Program-made: the position numbers and the translations under genes
Notes under the pieces: generated by a model
The model's database searches: none
What the model was told of the DNA's origin: nothing
Seen by the model: the letters and a program-made list of their open reading frames with translations, nothing else
In this document: one piece after another, positions 18,431-26,593 of the stretch
Position numbering within the stretch: the first letter of the stretch is position 1
How the letters are laid out: the number at the start of each line of letters is the position of its first letter
Assembly (NCBI GenBank): GCA_947502925.1
Contig: CANNBS010000002.1
Location: 89,079-153,078, forward strand
Source: an uncultured Marinicella sp.
GTDB lineage: Bacteria; Pseudomonadota; Gammaproteobacteria; Xanthomonadales; Marinicellaceae
Direction: 5' to 3'
DNA: 64,000 nucleotides

Positions 18431-21400
18431 ATGATTCAAATTTTATCACGCCAAACCATTCAGATTCTGAGTTTATCTTTTCTAAGCCTTGTTTTCGGTT
18501 CAGCGCTTGCGCAAGACAGTGATAAAGGCACTGCCTTGTTGCGTTATGCCGATATCCATAAAGATCAAGTAACCTTCGTTTATGCCGGTGATATTTATAT
18601 CGCCGATGTTAATAGCGGCGATGCCAAAAGGTTAACTTCCCATAAAGGTTTTGAAGCCTTTCCCAAATTTTCACGGGATGGTCAACGCATTGCCTTTTCA
18701 GCGGAATACACCGGAACCCGTCAGGTCTATGTGATGAATAGGGATGGCAGTGATTTAAAACAGCTCACTTGGTACAACGATGTCGGCCCGATGCCACCGC
18801 GCGGTGGTTATGATTACCGAATATTAGATTGGTCTGCGGATGATAAAAATGTTCTGGTACGCGCTAATCGTTTACCCTGGGGACAACGCATGGGTCAGCC
18901 TTATTGGGTACCTATTGATGGCGGTATGGAACAACCTTTACCGGTTCCTGAAACCGGCGGCGGCATGTTATCACCGGATGGCACAAAGTATGTGTACACA
19001 CCGATTGACCGTGAGTTCCGCACCTGGAAACGCTACCGAGGCGGTCGTGCTCAGAATGTCTGGGTGTATGATTTAGAGAATGATACGTCTGAACAACTCA
19101 CCACTCATCGCGCCACCGATCATCAGCCGGTCTGGGTAGGGGATGATATTTACTTTATCAGTGACCGTGATTATCGCTTGAATTTATACCGTTATAACCC
19201 CGAGGGTGATCCGGTTAAAGTCACCAATCATGATGAATATGACAGCTTATGGGCGTCAGCCGGTCCTGAAGCCATCGTTTATGAAAACGGTGGTTATTTA
19301 TGGCGTTATAATCCTGTCACAAACGAAACCAAACAACTGAAGATTAGCATCACCACCAATCAGGAAAACCTGATGCCACAATATAAAAAAGTCGCTGATT
19401 ACATTGAATCAGGTGATATTTCACCGGACGGCCAACGTGTGGTGCTCGGTGCCCGCGGTGAGCTATTTACGGTTCCGGCTGAACATGGAGAAATCAGAAA
19501 TATATCGAACACACCCAAAGCCCGTGAAATTGCGGCCAACTGGTCGCCCAATGGTCGCTATGTGGCCTATTTAAGTGATCAAAGCGGTGAATATGACATT
19601 TATATTTACGATATAAAATCAAAACAAAATAAACGCATCACAACTGATGGTCATATCTGGCGTTTTAATCCGGTGTGGTCACCGGACAGTCAAAAGCTGG
19701 CTTTTTCGGATAAAGATCATATTCTGTGGTCGGTGTCCATTGATGGTGGTAAGCCGCAAAAACTGGACAGCTCATCCACCAACGATATTGAACATTACCG
19801 CTGGTCACCGGACAGCCGTTGGCTAACTTATACCAAAACCGAAAACACCGGATTTTCCAGCATTTATGTGTATGATTTAAACAACAATAAAGCTCATAAA
19901 CTCAGCACCGCTTCCTATCATGACTATGAGCCGGTGTTTGATGACAGTGGTCAATATCTGTTGTTTTTATCCAACCGTGATTACAACCTGGCATTCAGTG
20001 CTTATGAGTTTAATTATCTTTATGTGGATGCCACCCGTTTATATGCCGCTCAGTTAACTGATGACACACCACCGGTTTATCCTTATCAAAGTGACGAGGT
20101 AGAACTGTCAGATAAATCATCGAAAGATAAAAAGGACAAAAAAGACAACAACGATAAAGTTGAGGTTTCTATAGATTTTAAAGGATTTAATGACCGAATC
20201 ACGGCCTTACCGGGCAAAGCCGGTAACTATAATGGCTTGCAAACAACCGGTGACAAAGTCTTTGTATTAAAAGGTGATGATAACGGCCAACAGTTGTTTA
20301 TGGTTTCTCTCAAAGAAGAGGATAAACCTAAAAAAGTGATTGGCGGTGTTAATCAGTACCGACTGGCTGCGCAAGGTGAAAAAATACTGGTGCGTCAAGG
20401 TCAAAAATTATCGATTATTGGAGCCAAAGAAGGCCAGGACAAGAATGGTCAAAAACTGGACTTGAGCAATTTAAGTCTAAAAATTGACCCACAAACTGAG
20501 TGGCAACAAATGTACACCGATGCCTGGCGAATTTTACGCGACTGGTTTTATGATCCTGATATGCACGGCATGGATTGGGAAGGCATCAAAGCCAAATACC
20601 AACCCATGGTTGATGCCGCTACCCACCGCAGTGATCTGGATTATATTCTCGGGGAAATCGCCGGTGAAATGAATTCAGGACATATCTATGTCAATTCAGG
20701 TGATCTGCCGAAAGTGAAGCGTCATGAAAATGGTTTACTGGGCGCGACTTTTGAAAAAGATGACAGCGGTTATTTTAAAATCGTTTCTATTTTTGATGGT
20801 GAAAACTGGAACAAAGACCGCTTATCCCCGCTCACTGAAGCCGGTGTGAAAGCCGAAGCCGGTGACTATGTGCTCGCTGTTAACGGTCACAGCACAAAAG
20901 ATGTGGCCAATATATATGAGTTGTTAGAACATCAGGCCAAGCGCACCGTGACACTGACGCTGAATAATAAGCCTAAACAAAAAGGCAGCTGGCAAGCCAA
21001 CGTGCAGACCATCATTTCAGAAGGTCAGCTGCGTTACTTAAACTGGGTCAATGAACGTCGTACCATGGTGGATAAACTCTCCGATGGCCGCATCGGCTAT
21101 GTCCACTTACCGAATACCGCGATTGAGGGCAACCGCGAACTGTTTAAACAAATGCTGCCTCAAATCGGCAAAGATGCCCTGATTATCGATGACCGCTATA
21201 ACGGTGGTGGCTTTATTCCAGATCGCATGATTGAACTGCTGTCACGGAAAACCTTAAGCTACTGGAAACGCCGTAACCTCGATGTGGACAGCATGGCGAC
21301 GCCGCTGATTGCCCATGACGGTCCGAAAGTGATGCTGACCAACGGCCAGTCCAGCTCCGGCGGCGATGCCTTACCGTATTTCTTCCGTAAAATGAATTTA

Positions 21401-21694
21401 GGTAAAATCATCGGCACCCGCACCTGGGGTGGTTTGATCGGCATCAGCGGCAATCCCGGTTTAGCGGATGGCGGTTCTGTAATCGCCTCCACCTTCCGCT
21501 TTATGGACACCGAAGGCAACTGGGCGGTTGAAAACGAAGGCGTGGCTCCGGACATCGAAGTCATCGACCGGCCCGAACTGGTGGCCAAAGGCCAGGATCC
21601 GACCCTGGAACGTGCGGTTGAGGAATTGCTTAAAGACCTCAAAACCAATCCGCGCAGCACCATTCAGTCACCCCCGGAACCGACTGAGTTTTAA
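18431..21694 (+). CDS. Tricorn-type S41 peptidase with WD40/TolB-like propellers and PDZ domain
   Basis: Large exported serine protease, 1087 residues. A signal peptide ends at SALAQ (about residue 28). Repeated propeller blades (FPKFSRDGQRIAFSA, WSPNGRYVAYLSDQSGEYDIYIYD, WSPDSQKLAFSDKDH) fill about 40-570, with a lysine- and aspartate-rich linker (KSSKDKKDKKDNND) near 560-575. The tricorn core begins near 690 (TDAWRILRDWFYDPDMHG), a PDZ-like region spans about 790-885, and the S41 catalytic part has DRYNGGG near 920 and NGQSSSGGDALPYFF with the nucleophile Ser near 974. Probably degrades peptides in the periplasm. Followed by a strong terminator. Confidence 0.9.
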   Translation: MIQILSRQTIQILSLSFLSLVFGSALAQDSDKGTALLRYADIHKDQVTFVYAGDIYIADVNSGDAKRLTSHKGFEAFPKFSRDGQRIAFSAEYTGTRQVYVMNRDGSDLKQLTWYNDVGPMPPRGGYDYRILDWSADDKNVLVRANRLPWGQRMGQPYWVPIDGGMEQPLPVPETGGGMLSPDGTKYVYTPIDREFRTWKRYRGGRAQNVWVYDLENDTSEQLTTHRATDHQPVWVGDDIYFISDRDYRLNLYRYNPEGDPVKVTNHDEYDSLWASAGPEAIVYENGGYLWRYNPVTNETKQLKISITTNQENLMPQYKKVADYIESGDISPDGQRVVLGARGELFTVPAEHGEIRNISNTPKAREIAANWSPNGRYVAYLSDQSGEYDIYIYDIKSKQNKRITTDGHIWRFNPVWSPDSQKLAFSDKDHILWSVSIDGGKPQKLDSSSTNDIEHYRWSPDSRWLTYTKTENTGFSSIYVYDLNNNKAHKLSTASYHDYEPVFDDSGQYLLFLSNRDYNLAFSAYEFNYLYVDATRLYAAQLTDDTPPVYPYQSDEVELSDKSSKDKKDKKDNNDKVEVSIDFKGFNDRITALPGKAGNYNGLQTTGDKVFVLKGDDNGQQLFMVSLKEEDKPKKVIGGVNQYRLAAQGEKILVRQGQKLSIIGAKEGQDKNGQKLDLSNLSLKIDPQTEWQQMYTDAWRILRDWFYDPDMHGMDWEGIKAKYQPMVDAATHRSDLDYILGEIAGEMNSGHIYVNSGDLPKVKRHENGLLGATFEKDDSGYFKIVSIFDGENWNKDRLSPLTEAGVKAEAGDYVLAVNGHSTKDVANIYELLEHQAKRTVTLTLNNKPKQKGSWQANVQTIISEGQLRYLNWVNERRTMVDKLSDGRIGYVHLPNTAIEGNRELFKQMLPQIGKDALIIDDRYNGGGFIPDRMIELLSRKTLSYWKRRNLDVDSMATPLIAHDGPKVMLTNGQSSSGGDALPYFFRKMNLGKIIGTRTWGGLIGISGNPGLADGGSVIASTFRFMDTEGNWAVENEGVAPDIEVIDRPELVAKGQDPTLERAVEELLKDLKTNPRSTIQSPPEPTEF

Positions 21695-21710
21695 AAAAAT
21701 ACCATAAGAT

Positions 21711-21747
21711 AATCGCAGCCATAAAAATATGTGGCTGCGATTTTTTT
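21711..21747 (+). terminator. Intrinsic terminator of the tricorn-like protease gene
   Basis: An 11-bp stem (21711-21721 with 21732-21742) with a 10-base loop, followed by T residues to 21747. It lies 17 bases after the stop codon. Confidence 0.9.
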
Positions 21748-21765
21748 GCGGTGAAAAAAAATGAT

Positions 21766-21796
21766 CACCACAGAGGCACAGAGGGCGCAGAGAAAG
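21766..21796. repeat. CACAGAGGCACAGAG-type short repeat
   Basis: Purine-rich degenerate repeat of CACAGAG-like units (CACCACAGAGGCACAGAG then GGCGCAGAGAAAG). Similar intergenic sequences are known from many unrelated bacterial genomes. No ORF covers it. It sits between the protease terminator and palindromic element A. Confidence 0.5.
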
Positions 21797-21826
21797 AATA
21801 TTCAATGATTTCCATATTTTTGTGCT

Positions 21827-21908
21827 AAAGACACTGGGTACCGGCCTAAGCTGGCACGGCTATCAAAATACACATCCTTGCCAGCGAAGGCTGGCATCCA
21901 GCGTCTTT
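21827..21908. repeat. Palindromic intergenic element A, 82 bp
   Basis: Starts AAAGACACTGG and ends CCAGCGTCTTT, so the termini are near-perfect inverted repeats. The arms continue inward: CCGGCCTAAGCTGGCACGG on the left against the complement of CCTTGCCAGCGAAGGCTGG on the right. The whole element can fold into one long hairpin with a loop of about 15 bases. Element B at 25431-25512 has the same length and termini. It has REP/MITE-like character and no coding capacity. Confidence 0.75.
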
Positions 21909-21969
21909 TGCGAGATTTCTGACCACAAGCTGTTTTATCATTTGACTTAATTAGTGCTAAACTACGGCC

Positions 21970-22431
21970 ATGTCGAGCCAATCAAAAAACACCCAAAACA
22001 CCACTAAGTATATTGTTGGTAACGCCTTTATTGCGTGTGGTTTGGCGGCTGTAATTCTGGCTTTTGTCATGCCAATAGGGATTGTTATTTTTAGTTCTAT
22101 TGATGGTGGTGGAATCAATATTTTTAGTATTGATTTTCTATCTACCTATTTCATGATAAGTCTATTTTTTGGATTTTATGGTCTGATTTTATCAACTGTA
22201 TTAGGTGTTCCTACGTTGTTGGTAGCGAATCACTTACGACTTAACTATTCTCTTTTATTGTTTGTCGTTGGAAGTATCTATGTGATATTAATCCTTGCGG
22301 TGTTTGCGGGTGGTTTTGACTTTGTTTATAAATCAGCGTTAATTTGGTTATATATATTTTGTGGCGGATTTTGTGGTTTTATAGCCAGTTATCTATTCAA
22401 CAAAAAATGCCAACAACAATTGGCTGAATAA
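21970..22431 (+). CDS. Small integral membrane protein, unknown
   Basis: 153 residues with four hydrophobic segments (about 15-38, 52-75, 84-110, 118-143) and a hydrophilic N-terminus rich in Ser, Asn and Thr. No recognised family motif. The gene looks more AT-rich than the housekeeping genes around it, and it follows two intergenic repeats, so it may be an accessory gene. No Shine-Dalgarno is visible before the ATG. It ends 27 bases before the DMT permease and could be cotranscribed with it. Confidence 0.65.
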   Translation: MSSQSKNTQNTTKYIVGNAFIACGLAAVILAFVMPIGIVIFSSIDGGGINIFSIDFLSTYFMISLFFGFYGLILSTVLGVPTLLVANHLRLNYSLLLFVVGSIYVILILAVFAGGFDFVYKSALIWLYIFCGGFCGFIASYLFNKKCQQQLAE

Positions 22432-22458
22432 TAACAATTTCAACGGACGATTTTCTGT

Positions 22459-23346
22459 ATGTATAAATTAAAAGGCATTCTTTTTGTTGCTTTTGGTGCG
22501 GCCAGTTACGGGTTGTTGGCGACCATGGTGAAGGTCGCTAATTTGCAAGGTTTGTCCACGGCGATGCTGACTTTTTATCAGTATCTTTTGGGTTTTTTAG
22601 TGCTTTCCTTGGCGGCTTATCATGTTGCGCGAAAGAAACCACCGGCCTTTCAACGCGGTGATAAGCGGTCTTTGATTTTATTTGGTTCTTCTTTGGGCTT
22701 TACCAGCAGTCTCTATTATCTATCGATTCAATATGTGCCGGTATCCGTGGGGATTATTCTGTTGATGCAAACCATCTGGATGGGTGTGGTGGTGGAGTTG
22801 TTGATCAGCCGGCAAAAGCCGCAGGCGTTAAAAATTATTGGTGCTTTGGTGGTGTTGTTCGGTACCTTTTTAGCGGTGGATGCCTTGGATAATCTGGACG
22901 CGCTGAATTTGACCGGTGTATTCTATGGAATTGCGGCGGCGGTTTCCTTTACCGTGACCCTGACCGCCACCAACCGGATTGCCACCCATTTACCAAACAT
23001 TATTCGCAGCCAGTATATGGTTTTGGGTGGTGTGATGGCGGTGTTTCTATTCTGGAACATCAACATCATAAGTCCCGAACTTATGAACCTTAAAACCATG
23101 GCTTTTGGTTTGTTTCTGGCTTTGTTCGGGACGTTGATTCCACCGATTATGTTCAATAAAGGCTTTCCGATTATTGGTATTGGTCTGGGCAGTATTCTGA
23201 CCGCCATCGAAATCCCGGTGTCCATCATCTCAGCCAACTGGTTATTACATGAGGTGCTTCAATCAATTCAGTGGTTAGGTGTGGCCATTATTATCATCGC
23301 CGTGGTGATGATTAACTACCGGCATTTAACAACCGAAAATAGTTAA
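22459..23346 (+). CDS. EamA/DMT-family permease
   Basis: Ten-helix drug/metabolite transporter, 295 residues, with two EamA repeats (about 5-140 and 150-288). GAASYGLLATMVKVA at the start, VPVSVGIILLMQTIWMGVVVELLISR near 95-120 and a second-repeat equivalent IPVSIISANWLLHEVLQSIQWLGVAIIIIAVV near 253-285 are typical of the family. The substrate is not predictable. It converges on the CSLREA protein gene, with a hairpin between the two stops. Confidence 0.88.
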   Translation: MYKLKGILFVAFGAASYGLLATMVKVANLQGLSTAMLTFYQYLLGFLVLSLAAYHVARKKPPAFQRGDKRSLILFGSSLGFTSSLYYLSIQYVPVSVGIILLMQTIWMGVVVELLISRQKPQALKIIGALVVLFGTFLAVDALDNLDALNLTGVFYGIAAAVSFTVTLTATNRIATHLPNIIRSQYMVLGGVMAVFLFWNINIISPELMNLKTMAFGLFLALFGTLIPPIMFNKGFPIIGIGLGSILTAIEIPVSIISANWLLHEVLQSIQWLGVAIIIIAVVMINYRHLTTENS

Positions 23347-23376
23347 AAAAAGTGGGTCACGTTCTTGCTGACCCAC
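23345..23376 (-). terminator. Hairpin terminator between convergent genes
   Basis: An 8-bp stem GTGGGTCA/TGACCCAC (23352-23359 with 23369-23376). On the minus strand it is followed by seven T residues (23351-23345), so it terminates the CSLREA gene; on the plus strand the T-run is missing. Confidence 0.8.
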
Positions 23377-23395
23377 ATGGATAGAATCTGAAAAA

Positions 23396-25294
23396 TCACT
23401 CAAATCCATGGGCGAAAATAACATCCGGATCGGCAATGACATCAACAGTGATGGTGGCATCTGCACTGAGGGTTGATTTACAGCCCTGGCCATTTTGGAT
23501 GATTAAATCACAGTTCTGCCAGCCGTCAATCAACGCACCCGGTTCAGCCTGGGCGGAGAGTGTGACCACATCGTTTTCTTCAAATTCTGCCTGACAACTG
23601 TTGCCACAACTGATGCCCGCTGGGTCACTGGTGACTGTGACGCCCAAATGCGGGTTTTCCAAATTTTTGACCACGGTCAAGGTTACCGGATTACCAATTT
23701 GCAAGAATTCAGCCTCTACGGTCTTAAAGTCATCCATAGTGACCACGCATGGAGTGATGCCAGTACATTCACCACTCCAGCCTACAAAAGTACTGCCTGA
23801 ATCAGCAAAAGGTTGAATGGTAAACGTTTCATTCCTCGGTAACGGCACAAAGCATGGAGTAGAAAAAAAACCATCGCATATCAAGTCATACTCATCAATG
23901 ATACCAACACCAGTTCCAGTGCCGGAAAAGTTGAGAGTCAAACCATAAGCATCGGGTCTTTCTACAGCGCCCATGTCACACTGCCCAGGGCCTCCTGAGG
24001 CGTCACCATCTCTGGGACGACCTTCTCCAGACAAGTCATGGTCATCACAACCCATGGCTCCATCGACAGCAGGACTGATAGGAGATAGTGGGGCAATCAG
24101 TTGAGAACCACCATACAGGCCCAACGGCAATAATATGGGATCAGAATCAACTACATCACTGCTTGAAGAAGTGCAACTGGGTGAACCATTTTCTATGTTG
24201 TATCCGTCACTGAGTATGGTGCCTCCGGTGGCTACTTCACACCCATCATCATCAAAAACATTTCCTCGGTTGATGATGGTTGAATTGCTCCTGGCGATAA
24301 GGGCATCTCCGTTGTTGTGAAAGGTAGAAAATTGCACGGATAATTCACCATTGGCAGAATAGTTTTGTATGGCGTAATCGGCAGTATTACCAAAAAACAG
24401 TGAATTTTTAACCACACCAAAAACGCTGGAAGCAACCAATGGTGTTCCAGGGTTGTTAACAAAAGAAGTTCTGTCAACTTCTGCCCGCAGATTACTAAAG
24501 TTAACAACCCCTCTGTCAGACAACTGAGCCGAACCGTTGTTTACAAACGAACTGTTGATGATGGTGTCAGGGTCTCTCAGAAAGTCAAGAGTACTCGACC
24601 TCTTGAAAACAGCACTTCCATTTGGGACTGTTGACTGGCTGTCCATGGTTAAATTATTTTCAAAAAGAGAGCCCTCCACATGCAATAAGTAATCCTTATC
24701 TATATAAATGGCGCCACCTGTTAACGCCTGGTTTTGTGCAAACTCACTGTCAATAATACGAATTGTTTGTAAATCATCATAAGAAATATTTGAGCCTTCA
24801 GACTTGACCTGAAGAGCACCCCCGACATCATTGGTGGCTATGTTGTTTAAAAACCGCATGTCCTGTATGAGTAAGTCTTGCACATCAGTAACATCGACTG
24901 CACTGGATCGGGCACCACCGATGCGAAAGTCTTTAAATGTCACATTTCGGTCGGTGTCAATGATAAAAATATGGCCATCGTGGTTATTGGATGGAATCAA
25001 GACCAGATTGTCAGCACCGGGCCCTTGAATTTCAACACCATCATAGACAGGCAAAGCGTTATTTAACTGAATGGTATCACCGGTGGTGCCAAGTAACAGC
25101 CAAATTAAATCATCACCCAGGCCTTTAGCACAGCCATAATAAGCGACGTCGAAATTAGCCGCCACCAAGGCTTCCCGCAAGGTGCACAGATTATCGTCTA
25201 TGGCAGCATCCTGGTTGCTGTTAACCACAATCAAATTGGCTTGTGCCCCCAGACTGACAAATATCAGGTATCCCACTAAAATGAGCTTTTTCAT
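23396..25294 (-). CDS. Secreted CSLREA / right-handed beta-helix protein with InlB-like repeats and a GFE tail
   Basis: 632 residues. A signal peptide ends at GAQA (about residue 19), directly followed by a CSLREA-like start (VNSNQDAAIDDNLCTLREALVAAN). Parallel beta-helix repeats run to about residue 420, with VKNSLFFGNT and STIINRGNVFDDDGC as typical turns, then DGDASGGPGQCDMGAVE. The C-terminal part has two divergent InlB-type repeats (GTGVGIID...FVGWSGECTG...VTMDDFKTVEAEF, and VTSDPAGISCGNSCQAEF...LIDGWQNC). It ends VIFAHGFE. Probably secreted or surface-exposed. AGGTGATTT precedes the ATG. The role is unknown; adhesion is only a guess. Confidence 0.82.
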   Translation of the reverse strand: MKKLILVGYLIFVSLGAQANLIVVNSNQDAAIDDNLCTLREALVAANFDVAYYGCAKGLGDDLIWLLLGTTGDTIQLNNALPVYDGVEIQGPGADNLVLIPSNNHDGHIFIIDTDRNVTFKDFRIGGARSSAVDVTDVQDLLIQDMRFLNNIATNDVGGALQVKSEGSNISYDDLQTIRIIDSEFAQNQALTGGAIYIDKDYLLHVEGSLFENNLTMDSQSTVPNGSAVFKRSSTLDFLRDPDTIINSSFVNNGSAQLSDRGVVNFSNLRAEVDRTSFVNNPGTPLVASSVFGVVKNSLFFGNTADYAIQNYSANGELSVQFSTFHNNGDALIARSNSTIINRGNVFDDDGCEVATGGTILSDGYNIENGSPSCTSSSSDVVDSDPILLPLGLYGGSQLIAPLSPISPAVDGAMGCDDHDLSGEGRPRDGDASGGPGQCDMGAVERPDAYGLTLNFSGTGTGVGIIDEYDLICDGFFSTPCFVPLPRNETFTIQPFADSGSTFVGWSGECTGITPCVVTMDDFKTVEAEFLQIGNPVTLTVVKNLENPHLGVTVTSDPAGISCGNSCQAEFEENDVVTLSAQAEPGALIDGWQNCDLIIQNGQGCKSTLSADATITVDVIADPDVIFAHGFE

Positions 25295-25430
25295 AAATCA
25301 CCTCGTTTTTAAGTGTATTATTTTTTTAAACGAGTCAGCCCAAGGTTTACTGCCAAAATAATTCAATTTATCTGTCAGTTGGATGTTATCAGGCAACAGA
25401 GTGTATAAAAGTGGCCTTTATATAATCCAG

Positions 25431-25512
25431 AAAGACACTGGCTTTCGGCCTGCGCCGGTACGGTTTCTTAGAATTTGCTTCTTGCCGTCGCAGGACGGCA
25501 TCCAGTGTCTTT
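25431..25512. repeat. Palindromic intergenic element B, 82 bp
   Basis: Begins AAAGACACTGG and ends CCAGTGTCTTT (perfect inverted termini). The inner arms CGGCCTGCGCCGGTACGG and CTTGCCGTCGCAGGACGG are complementary with a few mismatches. Same length as element A, with arm changes that largely preserve pairing. It lies within the 297-base gap between the CSLREA gene and the PAN-domain gene; the rest of that gap holds only the hairpin at 25545. Confidence 0.75.
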
Positions 25513-25544
25513 GGCTTTGTTCTATACTTTTAAGATGATGCAGT

Positions 25545-25576
25545 CCCGAACCGTTTTTTATGATAAACGGTTCGGG
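25545..25576 (-). terminator. Perfect 12-bp inverted repeat downstream of the PAN-domain gene
   Basis: CCCGAACCGTTT (25545-25556) pairs exactly with 25565-25576, with a loop of eight bases. It lies 16 bases beyond the stop of the minus-strand PAN gene. There is no T-run on either side, so it could be a terminator, an mRNA-stabilising hairpin or a protein site. Confidence 0.5.
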
Positions 25577-25591
25577 ATTGATTGCTGTGAC

Positions 25592-25927
25592 TTATTCAAT
25601 GATGCCCGAAGCAGCCCCTGAGAAGTTCTTGGTGATGCCTTTTTCCTGCATCAGTTTGGGGGACAGTTTGCATGAACCGGGACTGCCAAAGCGTCCGGGT
25701 TTAAACGTCCAGACCACACAGCCATCAGCGGCCTGGCAGGCCTTGAGACATTGTTCCGCATTTTTGATAGCACCTTTTTCAGGTTGCAGGTCGCCGGCCA
25801 GGTAATACTGGCTGTGTTCAGCATCGGCCGGCATCTGGTAGATGGTGTCTTTTTCCATGGCCTGTGCATTGAAGCTGACTGCAGATAAGGCGAGGGTCGC
25901 GAGGGTGGTTAATTTTAAATATTTCAT
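25592..25927 (-). CDS. Small exported PAN/Apple-domain protein
   Basis: 111 residues. A signal peptide ends at FNAQA (about residue 23). The mature part is a single PAN/Apple-like module: SQYYLAGDL, then EQCLKACQAADGCVVWTFKPGRFGSPGSCKLSP, in which four cysteines have the spacing of the PAN disulfide core. PAN domains bind proteins or carbohydrates; this copy is probably periplasmic or secreted. CAGGAG stands before the ATG. It starts 12 bases after the end of the LRR-gene continuation and may be cotranscribed with it. Confidence 0.78.
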   Translation of the reverse strand: MKYLKLTTLATLALSAVSFNAQAMEKDTIYQMPADAEHSQYYLAGDLQPEKGAIKNAEQCLKACQAADGCVVWTFKPGRFGSPGSCKLSPKLMQEKGITKNFSGAASGIIE

Positions 25928-25939
25928 TATGTTCTCCTG

Positions 25940-26593
25940 TTATTGATAAGTGATGTTGACACCTATGGCTCGATCAGCCCCGACCAATAATAGATATCGA
26001 TCAGCCATGGGTATCAGATTAGCCAGAAAAGTAACCGGCTGACCGGGACGGGCTTCATGGACGATAAAGCCAGTAATGCTCAGGTTACTGTTTACGGGGG
26101 CTTGTTTGCGGGGGTGGTCAACAAACAGGGCCGCCATTTGCCAAAAGTTCATATTGACAGGACTGTAAACTCTAAAAACGCCATCTGTAACGCTGATTCG
26201 CCCGGTAATCTGAACCCGACGCTGCTGGTAGAGCAGGTTATCGGATTGTGCCAGTCGAATGCGCATCAGTCCCTGAATTTCATCAATATGAATTTCACCG
26301 CTCAATTCTGATTTTCCTGATAAACTGAACCGTTGCGATGAATCTTTACGCAAGCCCAGGGCTTTACCATTGACGGACTTCGGTAGTTCTTCAATGAAAT
26401 GAACGCCATCCAGATATTTCTGCATCAAGTCTTTTGCAATCGCCAGTTGGCTGTCTTCTCTGATTGCTGCCACAAACTTATCAGCCAGTTCAGATGGCAG
26501 ATTTTTAGGCTGTCGTTGGACCTGGACTTTTTGTAATTGCTTGAGTTCTGCCAACGCTTCATAGTTCAGCCAGGCAGTATTTCTGATATCCAG
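25940..26593 (-). CDS. C-terminal part of the LRR lipoprotein gene, read in the -1 frame
   Basis: Open frame of about 217 codons lacking a credible start: only a TTG at 26554 without a ribosome site. Immediately upstream it is open through codons reading KKLDIRNTAWLNYEALAELK, an LRR-like stretch that continues the LRR protein if the ribosome slips back one base at the A-AAA-AAC sequence (26599-26593). The remaining residues are beta-rich (ELSGEIHIDEIQGLMRIRL, RVQITGRISVTDGVFRVYSP) and end GVNITYQ; I do not recognise the domain. It is most likely part of one gene with 26566-27351, split by programmed slippage, a mutation or a sequencing error in the A6 run. Confidence 0.6.
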   Translation of the reverse strand: MDIRNTAWLNYEALAELKQLQKVQVQRQPKNLPSELADKFVAAIREDSQLAIAKDLMQKYLDGVHFIEELPKSVNGKALGLRKDSSQRFSLSGKSELSGEIHIDEIQGLMRIRLAQSDNLLYQQRRVQITGRISVTDGVFRVYSPVNMNFWQMAALFVDHPRKQAPVNSNLSITGFIVHEARPGQPVTFLANLIPMADRYLLLVGADRAIGVNITYQ

